DNA from: Corinectria fuckeliana
Taxonomy: Eukaryota > Ascomycota > Sordariomycetes > Hypocreales > Nectriaceae
Assembly: GCA_019137255.1 (NCBI GenBank)
Contig: WPDH01000123.1
Span: forward strand, 124,001 to 188,000
Length of the DNA stretch: 64,000 nt
Direction of reading: 5' to 3'
Shown here: piece by piece, positions 23,329 to 34,825 of the stretch
Layout: every line of letters starts with the position of its first letter
Position numbering within the stretch: position 1 is the first letter of the stretch
The notes under the pieces: model-generated
Databases searched by the model: none
The model's input: the letters and a program-made list of their open reading frames with translations, nothing else
Told to the model about the DNA's origin: nothing
Program-made: the position numbers and the translations under genes

Positions 23329-24161
23329 GGTAGTTCTTTGGCTCGTTACATGGGACCAAGATTCTTTCTAAAAAGAGGCTTGGAATCTTAAATTCCAAAG
23401 TTCCACCGGCACTGCATCTTTGGGACGGAAGTGGACGGAAGCGGGTGTTTTATAGGAGGACCTGGACCCTCGCGGTTGGCCGGGAAGGGAGGAGTCGAGT
23501 CGCGAAATCTTAGAGTCAGTGCTCAGACAATTGGCAATGGAATTACGAGAAGGAGGCGGCAAAGAAGTTTGTTCAAGGTAGTTAAATGCATTCCAAAATC
23601 ATTTCTCCGCATGCCTCAGATATTGATGCCTCGAGATATTGCGTCGAACAAAAAAGAAGCGGCCGGCGGTTGGCGAGAAAGCTGCTTTTTGGATGCGGAG
23701 GCAAGGTTTTGTGGGGCCCTTGTAAGTGAGCTATGACGAAAACTACTACATAGTACGGCATCGTCGGAACTCGGAAACTTCAAGATGAACCCCGCAATTA
23801 ACATTTTGCTAAGGCCGATACCATCAATAAGTACAGAAAAAGGTTGGTTGAGGGAATTGAGTCTCATTTAGAGCAAGGTAGAAAATATTTACAGGTTCAC
23901 ATCTACGTCGAATGGAAGTCACATTGAAGCGATGGCAACGAAGAGGTTTTGGAAACTTCGGAAGCGTAGTTCCGTTTAGTTTGATACTGTGATACTCATA
24001 TCCCTAACAGCAGCCTAATACACAAGGTGCCCAATCTGGTCACTGCACTCAACACCGCCGCAAAATTCCAAACCAAGCTCACACCCTAACTCCTCTCAGC
24101 TTTTTGGGGGCCCGCTGCGCGGTTCGCCTCCCATGTAACGCTGAAGACCGACGCGAGGCGC
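23329..24161. other. convergent intergenic, ARP3 / alcohol dehydrogenase
   Basis: About 830 nt, no gene seen; short open frames resemble nothing. Confidence 0.4.
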
Positions 24162-25415
24162 TTATCGGCTGGTGTCGACGACAATGCGACCAGCGATGGC
24201 ACCCTTCTTCATGAGGTCGTAGGCGGACTGGAGCTCGCTGAGACCGATGGTCTTGAAGGGGACGGTGATGAGTCCCTGGCGGTAGAACTCAATGGCCTCG
24301 GCCGAGTCGGAGCGGTTGCCGACGTAGCTACCCTTGATGTTGATCATGCGGATGACGGTGTCGAAGACGGGGGCGGACAGGCTGGCGTTGGCGGGGAGGC
24401 CAATGCAGACGACGGTGCCGCGGGAGCGGACGTACTGGGTAGCCTGCTGGAAGGGCTTCTCGCTGACAGCGACAAGGAGGACGGCGTTGGGGCCGAGACC
24501 ATCGGGGCTGGCGGCCTTGACCTCGGCGACGAGGTTCTTGGAGGTGGTGAAGTCGACGAAGGTGCTGGCGCCGAGCTTCTTGCAGAGGTCGCGCTTCTCA
24601 TCGCCACCGTCGATGGCAATGGTGTGCAGGCCCATGGCCTTGGCGTACTGGAGAGCAATGGAGCCGAGACCACCGCCGGCACCGACGATGGCGACCCACT
24701 GGCCGGGGCGGGCACCGGACTCCTTCAGGCCCTTGTAGACGGTGATGCCGGCGCAGAGAATGGGGGAGATGGCCTCGAGGTCGCACTCCTTGGGGATGCG
24801 GGCGACGTGGATGGCCTTGGCGATGGCGTACTGCTGGAAAGAGCCGTCGACGGTGTATCCGGAAAGGAGAGCCTTGGCGCAAAGGGGCTCGTCCGAGGTC
24901 TGGCAGTAGCTGCAGCTCAGGCAGGAGCCGTTGAGCCACTTGATACCGGCGTAGTCGCCGATCTCGACATCCTTGACAAGCTCGCCGCGGGCGACGACGA
25001 TACCGGCACCCTCGTGGCCACCGATGAGAGGCAGCTTGGTGTCGAGGGGCCAGTCGCCCATCATGGCGTGGAGATCGGTGTGGCAAACACCGGAGTACTT
25101 GACATTAATGAGGACCTCATCGGGACCGGGCTTCTGGACGGGGACCTGCTTGTACTCGGTGGCTGTTGCAGTGAAGAAATGCGGTCAGTATAAAGATTCA
25201 AGGGTCTCGATGCGAACGGTGGGGTAGATGTTTTTTGGTGGGTGGGTGGGACTCGGCCGCAGGCTGCGGGAGCTGGCAATGGAATATGGGGAAGAAGGAG
25301 TGGAATGGGGATCGAGAAGAGGCATTGAGCTAAAGGAAGAGGAGGATAACGTACGGCCACCGGACTTCTCGATAACCTGAGCCCACTGGGTGGAGGGGAT
25401 CTGGGGAGCGGCCAT
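24162..25415 (-). CDS. Zinc-dependent alcohol dehydrogenase (ADH1 type)
   Basis: Two exons, 25415-25355 and 25162-24162, with an intron of 192 nt (GTACGT...CAG), giving 353 aa (yeast Adh1 348). Medium-chain dehydrogenase marks: YSGVCHTDLHA with a catalytic-zinc Cys, GGHEGAGIVVARG with the zinc His/Glu, the structural-zinc set CLSCSYCQTSDEPLC, and the NAD Rossmann loop VGAGGGLGS followed by the Asp-containing AIDGGDEKRDL, which favours NAD over NADP. It interconverts ethanol and acetaldehyde in the cytosol. The relatively long intron after codon 20 and a TATA box 156 nt above the ATG suggest a strongly expressed gene. Confidence 0.93.
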
Positions 25416-25570
25416 TTTTGTTGTTTGGGGGGGTATCAAAAAGTTGTTGTCGTCAAGGACGGGATTGTTGGAGTAGCTGAGAGAGTAGGAAGTTGGTTGT
25501 GAGAGTTGATGAGGCTGGATGAGTCTGGAGAGGACAAGAAAAGCCAGATTGGAGGCGGCGGAACAAGAGT

Positions 25571-25577
25571 TTATATA
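25571..25577 (-). promoter_or_regulatory. TATA box of the alcohol dehydrogenase gene
   Basis: TATATAA on the minus strand, 156 nt above the ATG at 25415, with no other gene between. Position and match are typical for a highly expressed fungal gene; not tested. Confidence 0.5.
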
Positions 25578-25643
25578 GATGTTTGACAGGGCGATCCGGG
25601 GGAGGAGTTTGAGTGTCTACCTAAGCAGGAGCGTCAAGCGACA

Positions 25644-25667
25644 AGCGTCCAGCGTCCAGCGTCCAGC
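25644..25667. repeat. tandem repeat, AGCGTCC x3
   Basis: Three perfect 7-nt units plus a partial fourth, in the ADH upstream region. Confidence 0.8.
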
Positions 25668-25705
25668 AGAAAGAGAGAGGCGTGTGGTATGATGGGTGCG
25701 ACAGG

Positions 25706-25732
25706 GGTGCTTCTGGTGCTTCTGGTGCTTCT
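25706..25732. repeat. tandem repeat, GGTGCTTCT x3
   Basis: Three 9-nt units in non-coding sequence upstream of ADH. Confidence 0.8.
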
Positions 25733-28700
25733 GGATCATGGACGCAAGCGTGGGCGCCTCTCAGTCGCGGCCGCGCGGGGGTGTCCAGGGCTAAGGGAGA
25801 GAAGCGGGGAGCCACTTCGGCTGCACGGGGGTCCGCATTTGAGTGCGTGAGATGCGAGTCTCTCGAGTCGAGAGGAGTCGAGAGGAGGATTTATCAGGTA
25901 CATACTGTACATACAGCGTCGTGTAGGTAGGTATGTGTCGTAGTTAGTTAGTGGGTGGAGGTGGTGCGCCTCTTCCTCCTCATGTCATGGAGTCAAGGAT
26001 CCTTGGCTGCAGCGAGTGGAAAACATGGATGGACGTCGTAGTCCGTACGCTAACTACAGTAGGTACTACCTTAGGTACTAGACCTGCTAGGTAAGTACGG
26101 AGTAGGTAGGCGGCTTCATTATCCCACCCCCGCTCCAAGGCTTTCCCCTCACCAACACACCAACTCCTCCTACCAATTCTGTAGATACGAGTAACTAAGC
26201 TACATACTTACACTACGACTACACTCTTCCCCTCCTCCAGCGGAAACCTCTGCATGGATCGTGGAGCGCCTAACCTAGCGCGAATTTGTGGCAGTGGCAG
26301 CCTTGGTACCTTTGGGAAAAGATACCTGCATCCGCAACTCCGTCGTCCGTGACCAGGAAGCCGTTGACGATCGAGCAGAAGTTGAGACGCGAAGGGAGGA
26401 GGAGGAGGGGGGTCAATGGGTCACCAGGGGCATCCTGATTTCCGCCTTCTTGCTATTACGTCTTTTGTCAGTCCAGGTGTGCTGTTGCGGCACGGATTGA
26501 TTGAGGGCCTAAAGATACCTAGGTAGGTAGGTAGTCCAGGTAGGTAGCAGGGAAATTCAGCCTACGGGTCCAGACCGGAAAGCTGTTGGATGGATGATTG
26601 GAGGCTGGATGACGGATCCTGAAGTGACCTGTTTTGTGCGTCGCTAGACTATCGCGACTTTTCAGGAGAGCCTCCAAATGCGGCATCGTCGGGTCGCCTG
26701 CCCTACCGGACTCGACCATGCCACGAGATATCTCTGACCCTCCATACTCACCTTTCCTTCCGAGCACCGACCCGCAGTTCAGAGCGGCAGGGCATCTCCG
26801 TCCGCCGTTCACCGACAGTGCTCGCTTCGACATGCTTGCGGTCGCGATCCCTGAGAATGGGGTGCTTGTTGCTTTAGAAACCAGGCAACAGACAGTCATT
26901 AACTACTTGCAATCTTGAGAAACCTGGCGACGTTCCCAAAGCTTAGTTGCTAGTATGCGAAAGTGGAGAGCCAGATAGATCGACTTCATCATCGTCGTCA
27001 TACACGGCATAATATTTCAACTCTCCTTCTAGAGGAGTAAGGTGAATTGTTGGCGCCAGACCCCGAGAAGCGCAGCGCTGCATCGTCGTGGGAAGGAAGC
27101 CCCGAGTGAGAGGGCCATTTTGGGCATTTTGTTACAGCACAATTGAGCTCTCTAATGCCATTAATAAAACCGGTAGCTCTAGGGCAAGCTCCAGTAGGTG
27201 CTCCGCGAGGCAGGGGGGAGCTCCTACCTACTACTACGATGCATTCGAAAAACCCTCGTCCCTCGCGTTATTCGGCGCCGAGCTCGGCGTGAATGTCCCC
27301 GTGGACTGTTGCCACGCTCCAACTGGAGAATCCTTTTCTGCCCAACTTGCGAAAACACCAGCTCAATGGAGCTTTGGTGCTGGGTTTTGATGCGTGCGGG
27401 AAAAGGAAAAGAAGCCTCTTCCCGCATTCATCAGCGTCTGGATTGCTACACACCTCATCCACATCATAACGTTACTAACAACTTGCTACCTCACCTCTCG
27501 GGTCAGTACCTATGTAATCCCATCTCCACATCAACATCCGCATCCGCCAAGTGCCTGCCATCCTGCGCCTCTAATTTGTCGTCGTGCCAGCAAACGCCGT
27601 CGCCGGAGGCCCTGCTGCACTGCCGTTACCGTCGCCGCCGCCTCGAATGCCTCACACCCCCTCAGTTCCCACCGCCCATTGATGAGTTGCGGCTGTTACC
27701 ACAAAGGGCATGGATACGTGGAGAGGACGATTCGTCGAGCAATGCAACCTCCCTTTCGCCGGCACTTGGCGCTAGACCGCAGCCCTGCTCGAACTCGTCT
27801 CGCTCGAAGGGAGCTTCTGGATTGCGCGCCGTCGTCCAGCACGAGGTCAAGGTGGTCCAAGGAAGCCGCCGACTGCGGTAAGGTGGTTCTGCACGAGTGG
27901 AGCTTGGGCGAACACGCGAGCCGCCACGGCCGGGCGTCCCCAGAAGCACAGATTTCCCCGTCGAAGGCATCTCGCTAGATTTCCCCGCACTGGGAGGGGT
28001 GGCGACTAGGCGAGGGACGACGACCAGGGGCCCGAGCAGCATCACAATCATCACCAACCAATACAATTTACTACGAAAGGCATGAGAGCGTAGCGCTGCA
28101 CTGCTATGTTAACCACGCGATTTATGCGGTCTTGCTAGGGGCCGCGAGTCGACAAAGTGCCCTCCTCGACAGACTTTGCACCAAAGACACGCCTTCTGCG
28201 CCCGCGGGTGAGCCGTCCTGGGGTTCCAAGGGTGATCCCAGCCGGTTGGGCGGAGGCATGGGAAAGCAAATGCGGGGGAAGGTCAATGCCAACCAGTCGA
28301 CTGGCACCAAGGAAGCCTTGCTTGACTCGGCAGTGCTGCCTCCCCTGCCACCTGTTATCTACATATGTATTGTGCTTCGATGCAGGCTACGGAGCCAAGG
28401 GCTTCCCTGACCCTCGCTGATCTCGTTTGAATCTCTGGGACAACGGGGCCCATCTCCAAAAAAGGATGTTGGCAACCCAGAGTGTGGCCACAGGTGCGGT
28501 GGCGGGTCAGGCCGATGGTGAGACAGCGTTTTGGGGGTTAGCCCCGGTCTTGTTCAAGATCGACTTCAGATCAAAACCTAGGACGGCGACTAACGGAGAA
28601 AGGGCCCAGGTACCTGTGGACTGCGGGTACATGCCGGGGGGGAGGACGCCTCATCTCCATCTTGGGTACGGGGAAGACGGGGGAGGAGGCTGGTCGGACG

Positions 28701-30904
28701 GCATCAAAGTCCTCGGCCGTACGAAGTAGTCAGATGACTGTTCGAGCTTCTCCGAGAACTCTCTGGTCATTGGGCAAGACCATGTCACACTCCATTTATC
28801 TTCATCTGTCAGCTCTCTCGGATGGGCGGGAGGCCGTCGTCGTGAAGTGGCTCCGTGCACCCCCCCAGAATCTGATCTTCAACTCAGATGTACGGCGGCC
28901 ACTTACACACGGCCACAGCTCATGGAAACGACAGGTCTCTCTCACACGGCAGTCTTTGGCGCTTTGGGACTGGGGTCGAGGCCTCTGGGGAAAGCTTCCA
29001 CCAATGTGTCCCTTCACGTTCAAGCTTCCGGTATGTCTGGGTTTGTTTTTAGGGCCCGATGCGAAATGCAGCCTCGTTGTCTCTCCGCGCTGTCCTTCTT
29101 TTCTTCGAATCCCCGTTCCCTGGGCGACGCCTTGATTGGGCATCGCCCCCTGTGGCAGCATCGGATTCTCATCCAGATTGTTGAGGATCCACCTCGCAGA
29201 TGTGTTTGTCACAACCCCATCTCGTTCCCTTGAGCCCGATGCATCTCTCCCCGGACTAGAGGGCGCCCCGTCTCTCCTCTGCGCTGCGACGTCGTGGGTC
29301 CCATTCCAAGCCATGCACGAAGTACCTGTTCGTTTCCCCTCACGGCTCAATCTCAAACCGCCCTGCAGTCTGGGGGTGTCCCCGAGGTGGAACGCTGGAC
29401 CCGGCTTAGATGCACCGGGGGTCAAGGGCCAAGCGTCCATCTGACGCTGTTTACTTGGGCCCCAAGGCCAAACGGGGACATGGAATTTGGCACACACGGC
29501 CGCCTGTTGCCTCCATCGTCGTCGTTTTTGGGGGGGGGGCGCCAGGGAGGGGGGTGTCTGTGTGGACGAGCGTCACCAGCCCGCGCTTAGCTCTTGGAAC
29601 TGGCATCCGAGTCCAAGCTCATCCCTGCGAGCCCCCTGTTGGCGTTGCTTGGTAGGCAACGTAGGGCCCTCTGCTAAGAGCGTCCCACTGCGGCTCCGCA
29701 GCTTGACTTGCAGGAGCCGCAATTCTCTTCCCCGCATTCGACGCCCCCAGCGCCCAGTTGTTGTATATTCCCTCCTGCCGGCGCCGTCCGTGATACGGGG
29801 CCCCGGACTCAACAGCAGTTGGGGCGCCCGGGGGTGGTGACTTGTCTCTCTCATCGAGAGATTTCCCCGGGGCAGCCGGGGAAGGGAAATGGGGGAAAGG
29901 TGAACGCGCAACACTGCATACCTAGCTTGCAGATGCCCAATCTCACTACGTAGTACGCCCCCTCCTTCTGGGGCGCTGGACGGCGTCGAATCGCATGTTT
30001 CCGTACGTCCTCAGTTCCAATCCACGGCCCCGAGGGCGTCCCCAGCTTGCATTGCAGCCTCGCTCTAACTTCCTTGTCTGGTGGAGGGTGGGCACCACTC
30101 CCCGGGAACGTGGACGAGGCGTCGCGCTCTCAAGGAAACAACAAAGCAACGCAGCCTCAACACATGACGACGACGGTTTTCTCCTCGACGGCGGTAACAG
30201 CGGCGCAGGGGGATCCAGCCATGTTTGATCCGTGTCAGCCCATTGGTGGGGTTGCTCACACCATGACCTGGCTGCTCAGCCGAGTTGATCATCATCATTC
30301 ATTCCCGAGGCATATCTAACGCGGGGTTCGTTGGTTTTTGGGTTTCTACTTTGAGCGTGTCAGGCATTCTGGGACTGCCTTTCTCCTGCGTCCATCCCTC
30401 GCCGCCCATTGTCTCCTGTTAGTTTCCTTTTCCTCTTCTATTGAAACATTTACCTCTACTATTTCCGCATATTTCTTGTTGTCCAAAAAACATTATTTTC
30501 CCAACAAGTAACAAGTAACAAGTGCTCGCCAAATTCTCAGCTTGCTCCGTCTACATCAAGGCATTGCATGCCGAGTGAGCGGACGTATCCTGAGACGAGT
30601 GTCTCGGGATATCCTTCAGCACAAGCGAAGCCACCGGCCGGTGAACGAGAGAACAAATAAGGGAGCATCCCGCCAACTCCGGGACGCCCTGCCTATCTGC
30701 CGTCACCGCCAGCAGCCGCATGAAGCAAAAACGAGGCTGGTAGAATATGGTGGACGTTTGAGTATATTTTATATCTCGAAATCATGGTGTCCTTCCCTTA
30801 CGCTTTCCTTGGCCCATAACACCAGCAGAACGTTCCCAGGGCTCAATCATAGCTAACAAAGGCTTGCAAAAACGCAACTCCGTATCTCACCCGCTTCGCC
30901 TCGA

Positions 30905-31293
30905 TCAAGCAGCCGCGGGGATCTCGACCGACTTTTCGACGCCGTCCGCCTTGGCCGAGTTGACCTTCTTTCCGGTCTTGGCAATCTTGGTCAAGACGGT
31001 CTCGTACGGCAGGCCGGTGACGACCTTGGCGGTCTGGTTCTCGAGGGAGACTTCGTAGCTGTCGACGCCTGCAAACGCGCGGGGTAACCCCAGTCAGCGA
31101 AAAAAGGAAAAGAGCAAAGAAGGGGAGCTCCAAGCACGGGCATAAACATCCATCGGGATGGTGCGCGAGCCTCGGCCTGTGAGCATCGAGGAGAGTACGA
31201 ACCGTCAAGCTTCTTGAGCACGCGGTCGATGGCGCCGGAGCAGCCGCCGCAGCTCATGGCGACGTTGAACTCGTAGGTGTGCGACTCAGACAT
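30905..31293 (-). CDS. ATX1: Copper chaperone Atx1
   Basis: Two exons, 31293-31203 and 31068-30905, joined in phase with a 134-nt GTTCGT...CAG intron, giving 84 aa (yeast 73). It is a single heavy-metal-associated ferredoxin-like domain. The copper-binding loop MSCGGCSGA has Met13, Cys15 and Cys18, and is followed by IDRVLKKLDG, VDSYEVSLENQTAKV and the KTGKKVNSA loop with the conserved Lys that replaces the aromatic residue of transporter domains. By family knowledge it hands Cu(I) to the Ccc2 ATPase in the Golgi for ferroxidases. The start is the first ATG; the upstream 2 kb is free of genes. Confidence 0.92.
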
Positions 31294-32109
31294 GGTGTCG
31301 GTTTTGGATGGCAGTGGGGATTCGCTGCGGGGTGAGGTTGAGGCGTAGAAGTAATCAGTGTCAGGCCCGAGGCTGTTCGTTGTCCTTTTTGTAACGGTTG
31401 GGATTTTTGCGCTGTTGATGACTGATGACCGATGACTGATGACTGAGAAGTCGCTGCTGATGGCGGGATGCCGTCGACAATTAATAATGCGGCGGGGAGT
31501 AGTGGTGGCTGGCCCCGCGACAATTGCGCAATTGGGGCCCGTCGGCGCGGAGCGGCATAGCCCGGCCGGGTTTTAGACGCCCAACTCCAAGGGACTGAAA
31601 CTTGCTCAGCGGTCCGTGTGCGGTCTGAAACGTGCTCGTTTGTGATTCAGAATTATGTTCTCTTTTGGCGGAGGGAAAGGCTACGATAGCACGGGGAAGT
31701 TTGAGTGGACTTGCATTGTACATGCTGTTGGGTCGTTGACCGCGATGAGGTGCTCTCGTGTCGGTTCAATCTTAGTAGTACCTTAATTAACTGTCTACTA
31801 AGCCGTCAGATACACTGTAGATTCTGATGTCGTGATCCACCTTAGCAGGGCAAAACTTGCTCATTAATTAGTACTTCGTACCTCGCCTCGTAATATGTAT
31901 CAGTGTCCAGCAAGCATTGTCTCGGTGACTTTTCTTCCGCCAACTAGAGCATGTGATGCTTGTCTGGGCATCGGAGCCCTCAAACCGGGATTCAGGATGC
32001 CAGGAGTAGCGCCGAGGAGGACTTTGGCTACCCTGTACCGACGGGTCGGAATTGACCTCGAGGCATCGATGTTTAGACTCGGGGACACGCCTAAGACCTT
32101 TGGGGGATT

Positions 32110-32161
32110 GGGGGGGGGGGGGGGGTTTNNGGGTGGGGGGGGGGGGGGGGGGGGGGGGGGG
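32110..32161. repeat. poly-G run interrupted by TTTNN
   Basis: Over 40 G in 52 nt with two ambiguous bases at 32129-32130. Same kind of structure as the poly-C run at 6509-6546, in opposite polarity. Probably an assembly or base-calling artefact. Confidence 0.9.
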
Positions 32162-32930
32162 CTTGCACTAAATGCTCTGTCAAATGGACGGTCGTGTTCA
32201 TGGTTTAGCTGTTGTCAATGTTATGTCGCTCGCCACAGAGTTGGGCCACGTAGTCAGTCCCACTGGGAGCTAAATGATGAACATGTCCAACTCCCAACCC
32301 ATTCATGGCCGAAGTCAAATACATAGATAACTTACTATACCATCCACTTGGTCAGCGAACTGCAAGATCAAGTCCAGGCCTTCCACCTCCCCAGGATCAA
32401 CAATCCCAATCTCCACTTATACACAGGAACGCTTCCCGACATGCCGGGATGACCTGACATCCTTCCCGTTACCTCAACGATATAGCGTCGATGATAGTTC
32501 TGAGCCCTCTTTTCTTGTTCGTCGGTGTGCGATCGTGCGGGAGATCCTCTGTGCGTGTGGATTAGCATAGCACGGAGGTCAGAGTCCGAAATGTGGTCGT
32601 GGCTGGGTGGTCTGATTGCTGCACGCTCAGAAAAAGGGCTGGCCGGCTGGCTGGCTGGCTGGCTATGTATGATATGACTCTTTAACCATGTAGGTTCGGC
32701 GAGCTGTGTGGTCTGATAGTTCGGCAACCGGCGAATGGAAGGGGAGAGGAGGAATTGCCCAGCGAGGTAAAGAAGAGGTGGATGTGACGCTGCCAGCAGA
32801 TGGTGGTGGCTGTCGTGCTTATGCTGCTGCAGACTGCAGATGAGGGTTGAAGATGGACTTGGTGATGGACCGACGCCTACGCCCAGGGTACCTTGGTCTC
32901 CGAGATAGTTCGTGCCTAGACCCAGTAGTA

Positions 32931-33234
32931 CCCATGGGCAACCGTGGGTTAAAATAGATAGTCGTGGTTCTCCAAAGGGCTGATGATCCGAGCTCGTGGG
33001 TGGCCACATCTGGCAGCTATCTAATTACCTAGGTACCTACTCAAGCCGCATCTGTTAGGACCCATGGGAACCCACGAGTAACATCTTTTGATCCTCCGGG
33101 AACCTGTGCGCTTTCCTAGCTCTACCACGGGTCCCTACGGATTGTTCAGGTAGAGCTTCATGGGCATCCATGGGTGCCCTCGGGTATCGACTGCCCATGG
33201 GTAGTTTGACGACCCATGACTACCCATGGGCAGT
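32931..33234. repeat. cluster of CCCATGGG palindromes with a 16-bp hairpin
   Basis: Perfect CCCATGGG at 32931-32938, 33061-33068, 33194-33201 and 33223-33230, with near copies at 33159-33164, 33168-33174 and 33213-33218. The last two perfect copies form an exact inverted repeat: ACTGCCCATGGGTAGT (33190-33205) against its reverse complement at 33219-33234, with a 13-nt spacer. Function unknown. Confidence 0.8.
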
Positions 33235-33394
33235 ATCATGATGAGCTTCTCTCTCCCAATATCCTCCTTGAACGCACAAGCAACCCAACCACCAAACGAA
33301 ACATGATTCATTAACATCAAAAAGATAGTTCGTCTAAGTGGTCCTTGCTACACACTAAATATACACCACCAACGCCCTTGGTTAAAATGTCAAG

Positions 33395-34237
33395 TCACAT
33401 CCTCCTCCATCGAAACCTCTCCGTAACCCTCACATGCCACTGCGGCACACACACACCGCCCGTCTCGTCCACGTACCTCTCCGGCACCTCGCACAGCGCC
33501 CACTGCTCCTCCATGTCCTCCTTGTAGGCCGCCAGCTCCTCGGCCGGCGCGAGGGACTGGCCGCCGGCGCCGGGGCCCCGGGCGCACATGCTCACCGTCT
33601 CGCCGCGCTCCTCCTCCAGCTCCCACCACGGCTGCACCTCGGCGGCGTGCAGCGCGTCCGGCGGCGTCGGCAGCTTGCCCCAGATGACGTACACGCCGCG
33701 CAGGTTCGGCATCCAGTCCAGCAGCTGCGCCAGCGTCTCGATGCTGAAGTAGGCCGTGAAGGCCGGCAGCGCCAGGTACGTGATGGCCGCGCCCGACCGC
33801 GCGAGGCCGTCGTCGTCGTCGTCGCGGGCGTCGTCGTCGAGGTCCTCGCCCCAGGTGTCGTGCAGCGCCGTGAAGTTCTCCCACTCGTCGAGCGGCACGT
33901 ACAGCATGTCGCGCTGGTGGTCCCACGCGCGCACGAGCATGTGGCCCTGCGTCTCCTCGCGCAGCCGCAGCGTGAGGCTGTGCTCGGTGATCCACGCCGC
34001 CGCAGCCTCGCGGGCCTCGCGGCACACGAAGAGGGCCGCGGGCGTGGGCACTTGCACGTGCGGGCCCAGGTAGACGCCTTCGAAATCCCCCGACTGGTTG
34101 TCCGGGTCAAAGAACGGCTGGAACCATCGCCAGCCGTATGGATGCAGGGCGGGGCCGTCGTCCGGGAGCGTGAGGTTCCAGATGAGACGGCGAATCTCGG
34201 GTGGTAGGCGTCCGAACTGGGGGAATGGCGTCTCCAT
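33395..34237 (-). CDS. 2EXR domain protein, function unknown
   Basis: Single exon, 280 aa from the ATG of METPFPQFGRLPPEIR. An open frame continues upstream to 34336 without another ATG. The N-terminus carries the 2EXR signature: F-P-x-F-x-x-LP-x-E-I-R-x-x-IW, followed by the PTPAALFVCREAREAA element. This is a large fungal family, often in many copies, with no known biochemical role; it resembles an F-box-like N-terminus. An Asp-rich patch (DDDARDDDDDG) lies mid-protein. The 3' half codes with very GC-rich codons. It could have an intron near the start that I cannot see, but the single frame is self-consistent. Confidence 0.75.
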   Translation of the reverse strand: METPFPQFGRLPPEIRRLIWNLTLPDDGPALHPYGWRWFQPFFDPDNQSGDFEGVYLGPHVQVPTPAALFVCREAREAAAAWITEHSLTLRLREETQGHMLVRAWDHQRDMLYVPLDEWENFTALHDTWGEDLDDDARDDDDDGLARSGAAITYLALPAFTAYFSIETLAQLLDWMPNLRGVYVIWGKLPTPPDALHAAEVQPWWELEEERGETVSMCARGPGAGGQSLAPAEELAAYKEDMEEQWALCEVPERYVDETGGVCVPQWHVRVTERFRWRRM

Positions 34238-34825
34238 CAGAGCAGAGAAGAGAGAGGGAGGCTGTCGTCGTGATGAGGTTTGGTTGGCAAGTATAGCTGC
34301 GGGGACGTGATTGTTACATTGATACGAGGAGGACAAAATAGCACGCGCGTTGGGTCTCGATACTGATACTGCGTACTGGGTACTATCGCGTTAAGGGGAT
34401 TGACGTGTAAAGGGGCAGAACAGACGCGTCAAGCGACAAAAGCAATTATACCGAGGAAGAGGATAAGGTGATTTGCGAACGATAACATGAACTATCATGC
34501 CACCTTCTCTACCTGGATCTTTAACAATACTTCCACTTAAGCAGAAAACAAAAGACTCCTTACTCCCTACCAAGCTACTATGTACACTCAGGCCGGAGCC
34601 CTCCAACATGTGATCAACAAGTCACAAGATTACACGAAACAGCAAATGTCCATTACGAAGATCAAATATCCTACAAGTACCAGTCAACTACTTGGATCTA
34701 TGCAACAGAACATTTCTTTCGACATCTCCAGCACTCTCATATCTCCCCAGCTTGATGCATCCTATCATCATCACAGCCACCCACCCCCATACCTTAACTA
34801 CCAACCCCGAGTTCCCAGTGTTGAC
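34238..34825. other. intergenic, 2EXR gene / thiolase
   Basis: About 590 nt, AT-richer, no gene seen; it holds the promoter of the 2EXR gene and the 3' end of the thiolase gene. Confidence 0.4.

Larger units (their letters stand above)
25416..30904. other. long gene-poor stretch, 5.5 kb
   Basis: Between the ADH start and the ATX1 stop I see no gene I can support. Several open frames of 60-231 codons exist on both strands (largest 28802-29497, minus) but have no family resemblance and biased compositions. The left end must hold the ADH promoter. The stretch has short tandem repeats (25644-25667, 25706-25732), CCTAGGTAGGTAGG-type motifs (around 26060 and 26518-26550) and one TACGAAGTA (28720-28728). 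Unrecognised spliced or non-coding genes cannot be excluded. Confidence 0.5.
31294..33394. other. gene-poor stretch upstream of ATX1
   Basis: About 2.1 kb with no gene I can support. It holds the poly-G/NN run (32110-32161), a GGCT microsatellite (32640-32664), one TACTTCGTA (31872-31880), and the CCCATGGG palindrome cluster (32931-33234). A 213-codon minus-strand frame at 32368-33009 crosses the microsatellite and looks spurious. Confidence 0.5.

Noticed and set aside
26718..26918. 66-codon small frame starting MPRDISDPP
   Set aside because: Plausible composition but no supporting homology or context; cannot be supported alone.
27198..27881. 227-codon plus-strand frame with a zinc-ribbon-like FCPTCENT string
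   Set aside because: Looked briefly like an RNA polymerase small subunit, but no second Cys pair or family core follows, and the composition is random-like.
28802..29497. 231-codon open frame, minus strand
   Set aside because: No family resemblance, Arg/Gly/Pro-biased composition, no splice or start context support; overlaps equally long frames on the other strand.
32368..33009. 213-codon minus-strand frame
   Set aside because: Runs across the GGCT microsatellite and part of the palindrome cluster; no similarity to known proteins.
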